From: Bacteriovoracaceae bacterium | Lineage (GTDB): Bacteria > Bdellovibrionota > UBA1018 | DNA length: 6,377 nt | NCBI GenBank assembly: GCA_947500275.1 | Contig: CANMSW010000139.1 | Coordinates: forward strand, 1 to 6,377 | Direction: 5' to 3' | In this document: positions 5,572 to 6,377 of the stretch, one piece after another | Layout: each line of letters opens with the position of its first letter | How positions within the stretch are numbered: position 1 is the first letter of the stretch | Notes under the pieces: generated by a model | Databases searched by the model: none | Told to the model about the DNA's origin: nothing | The model's input: the letters and a program-made list of their open reading frames with translations, nothing else | Translations under genes and position numbers: made by a program

Positions 5572-6377
5572 ATGAACTCGAAACGTAGCGTTCTACTTCC
5601 GGATTTGCTTGCGACTCTCCTTCCACCAGAGCTCCTGCGTCTGACGCCTCGGCTCGCCGTGACCGGGATTACATCGGATTCACGGGAGGTCGTGCCAGGA
5701 ACTCTTTTCGTCGCAATCCAAGGGTCTTCCGGAGACGGACACGAACACGTTCAAAGTGCGATCGCTTCGGGAGCAGTAGCCGTGATTTGTGAGAGGGACT
5801 TGGCCCCCGATGTGATATTAAATACCCCGTATTGGAAAATTCAGGATACGCGTTTAGCTTTGGGCCTCCTCTCGTCAGAATTCGAAGGCCATCCGACAAG
5901 AAAGTTAAAACTCGTTGGAATCACGGGGACAAGCGGCAAGACAACGACCACTTATTTGTGCGAGGCCATTCTCAACGCAGCCGGCGAAAAAGTGGGCGTG
6001 ATCGGGACCGTCAATTTTCGCTTTGGCAGCAAGATCTATCCATCGACTCACACGACGCCCGGAGCGCCGGAGCTTCAGCGGCTTCTCCTGGAGATGGTCG
6101 AGGATGGATGCACGGCCGTGGTCATGGAGGTCTCGTCCCATGCCCTGAAGCAGCATCGAGTGGCGGGCTGTGCCTTTGATGCGGTCGCTTTTACCAATCT
6201 TTCTCGTGAGCACCTCGATTTCCATCCTGATATGGAAGATTACTTCTGTTCAAAAGAGCTCCTGTTTACGGAAGTTCTGGAGCAGTCTCGCCGCGCCGGA
6301 AAAGATCCGGCAGCGATCGTAAACGTCGATGACTCCTGGGGAATGCGATTGGCTGGCTCGCAACGGGCGCGGAGCGA
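5572..6377 (+). CDS. murE: UDP-MurNAc-tripeptide ligase MurE, 5' part only
   Basis: MurE is the cytoplasmic ATP-dependent ligase that adds the third residue, usually meso-diaminopimelate or lysine, to UDP-MurNAc-L-Ala-D-Glu. The frame is open from the ATG to the window edge: 268 residues, over half of a typical protein of about 490. Visible are the N-terminal UDP-binding domain with TSDSREVVPGTLFVAIQG (34-51), the ATP P-loop GTSGKTT (119-125), TTPGAPELQ (161-169), MEVSSHALKQHRV (185-197), TNLSREHLDFH (208-218), and Lys228, which aligns with the lysine carbamylated in known MurE structures. The C-terminal domain with the DNPR-type motif that tells diaminopimelate from lysine enzymes is outside the window, so specificity cannot be read here. 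ATG 5572 is the first start after an in-frame TAG at 5557-5559. No good Shine-Dalgarno precedes it. The 37-base gap after ftsI suggests the same operon. Confidence 0.96.
   Translation, partial: MNSKRSVLLPDLLATLLPPELLRLTPRLAVTGITSDSREVVPGTLFVAIQGSSGDGHEHVQSAIASGAVAVICERDLAPDVILNTPYWKIQDTRLALGLLSSEFEGHPTRKLKLVGITGTSGKTTTTYLCEAILNAAGEKVGVIGTVNFRFGSKIYPSTHTTPGAPELQRLLLEMVEDGCTAVVMEVSSHALKQHRVAGCAFDAVAFTNLSREHLDFHPDMEDYFCSKELLFTEVLEQSRRAGKDPAAIVNVDDSWGMRLAGSQRARS

Noticed and set aside
5832..6179. 115-codon + strand frame overlapping murE
   Set aside because: It is out of frame with a clear MurE carrying the P-loop and the other ligase motifs. It has no recognisable domain.

Overview
The window is a stretch of a bacterial division and cell-wall (dcw) cluster. 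Six genes all lie on the + strand: a stand-alone penicillin-binding transpeptidase, dtd, rsmH (mraW), ftsL, ftsI with a C-terminal PASTA domain, and the 5' part of murE, which runs off the right edge. The order rsmH-ftsL-ftsI-murE is the classic dcw order. The PASTA-tailed FtsI, moderate GC and absence of any sign of a Gram-positive lineage suggest a member of the former Deltaproteobacteria (Bdellovibrionota- or Myxococcota-like). That placement is inference from family features, not from a database match.

Layout. Positions 1-141 are AT-richer and hold no convincing gene. They carry a weak promoter candidate and an inverted repeat that encloses the start codon of the first gene. Positions 142-1497 encode a membrane-anchored transpeptidase with neither a glycosyltransferase domain nor a recognisable class B dimerisation domain. 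After 14 bases comes dtd (D-aminoacyl-tRNA deacylase), whose stop codon overlaps the rsmH start in an ATGA. A 51-base gap with a hairpin separates rsmH from ftsL. ftsL has a GTG start. ftsI follows 22 bases later, and murE 37 bases after ftsI across a junction with two mutually exclusive hairpins. No intrinsic terminator is visible anywhere, so the genes can be read as one transcription unit.

How the genes work together. Dtd and RsmH act on translation: one clears D-amino acids from mischarged tRNA, the other methylates 16S rRNA in the P site. FtsL and FtsI belong to the divisome that makes septal peptidoglycan. MurE makes the peptidoglycan precursor by adding the third stem residue. The first gene probably supplies a second DD-transpeptidase (or DD-carboxypeptidase) activity at the membrane. 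A D-amino-acid quality-control enzyme beside cell-wall genes is sensible, because wall synthesis keeps a large D-amino-acid pool.

I did not find a wholly new system. The most unusual points are: a 16-base-arm hairpin inside ftsI that encodes a Ser/Asp/Glu-rich insert in the transpeptidase domain; RNA-hairpin candidates at three gene starts; and a stand-alone PBP plus dtd in the place where mraZ usually sits.
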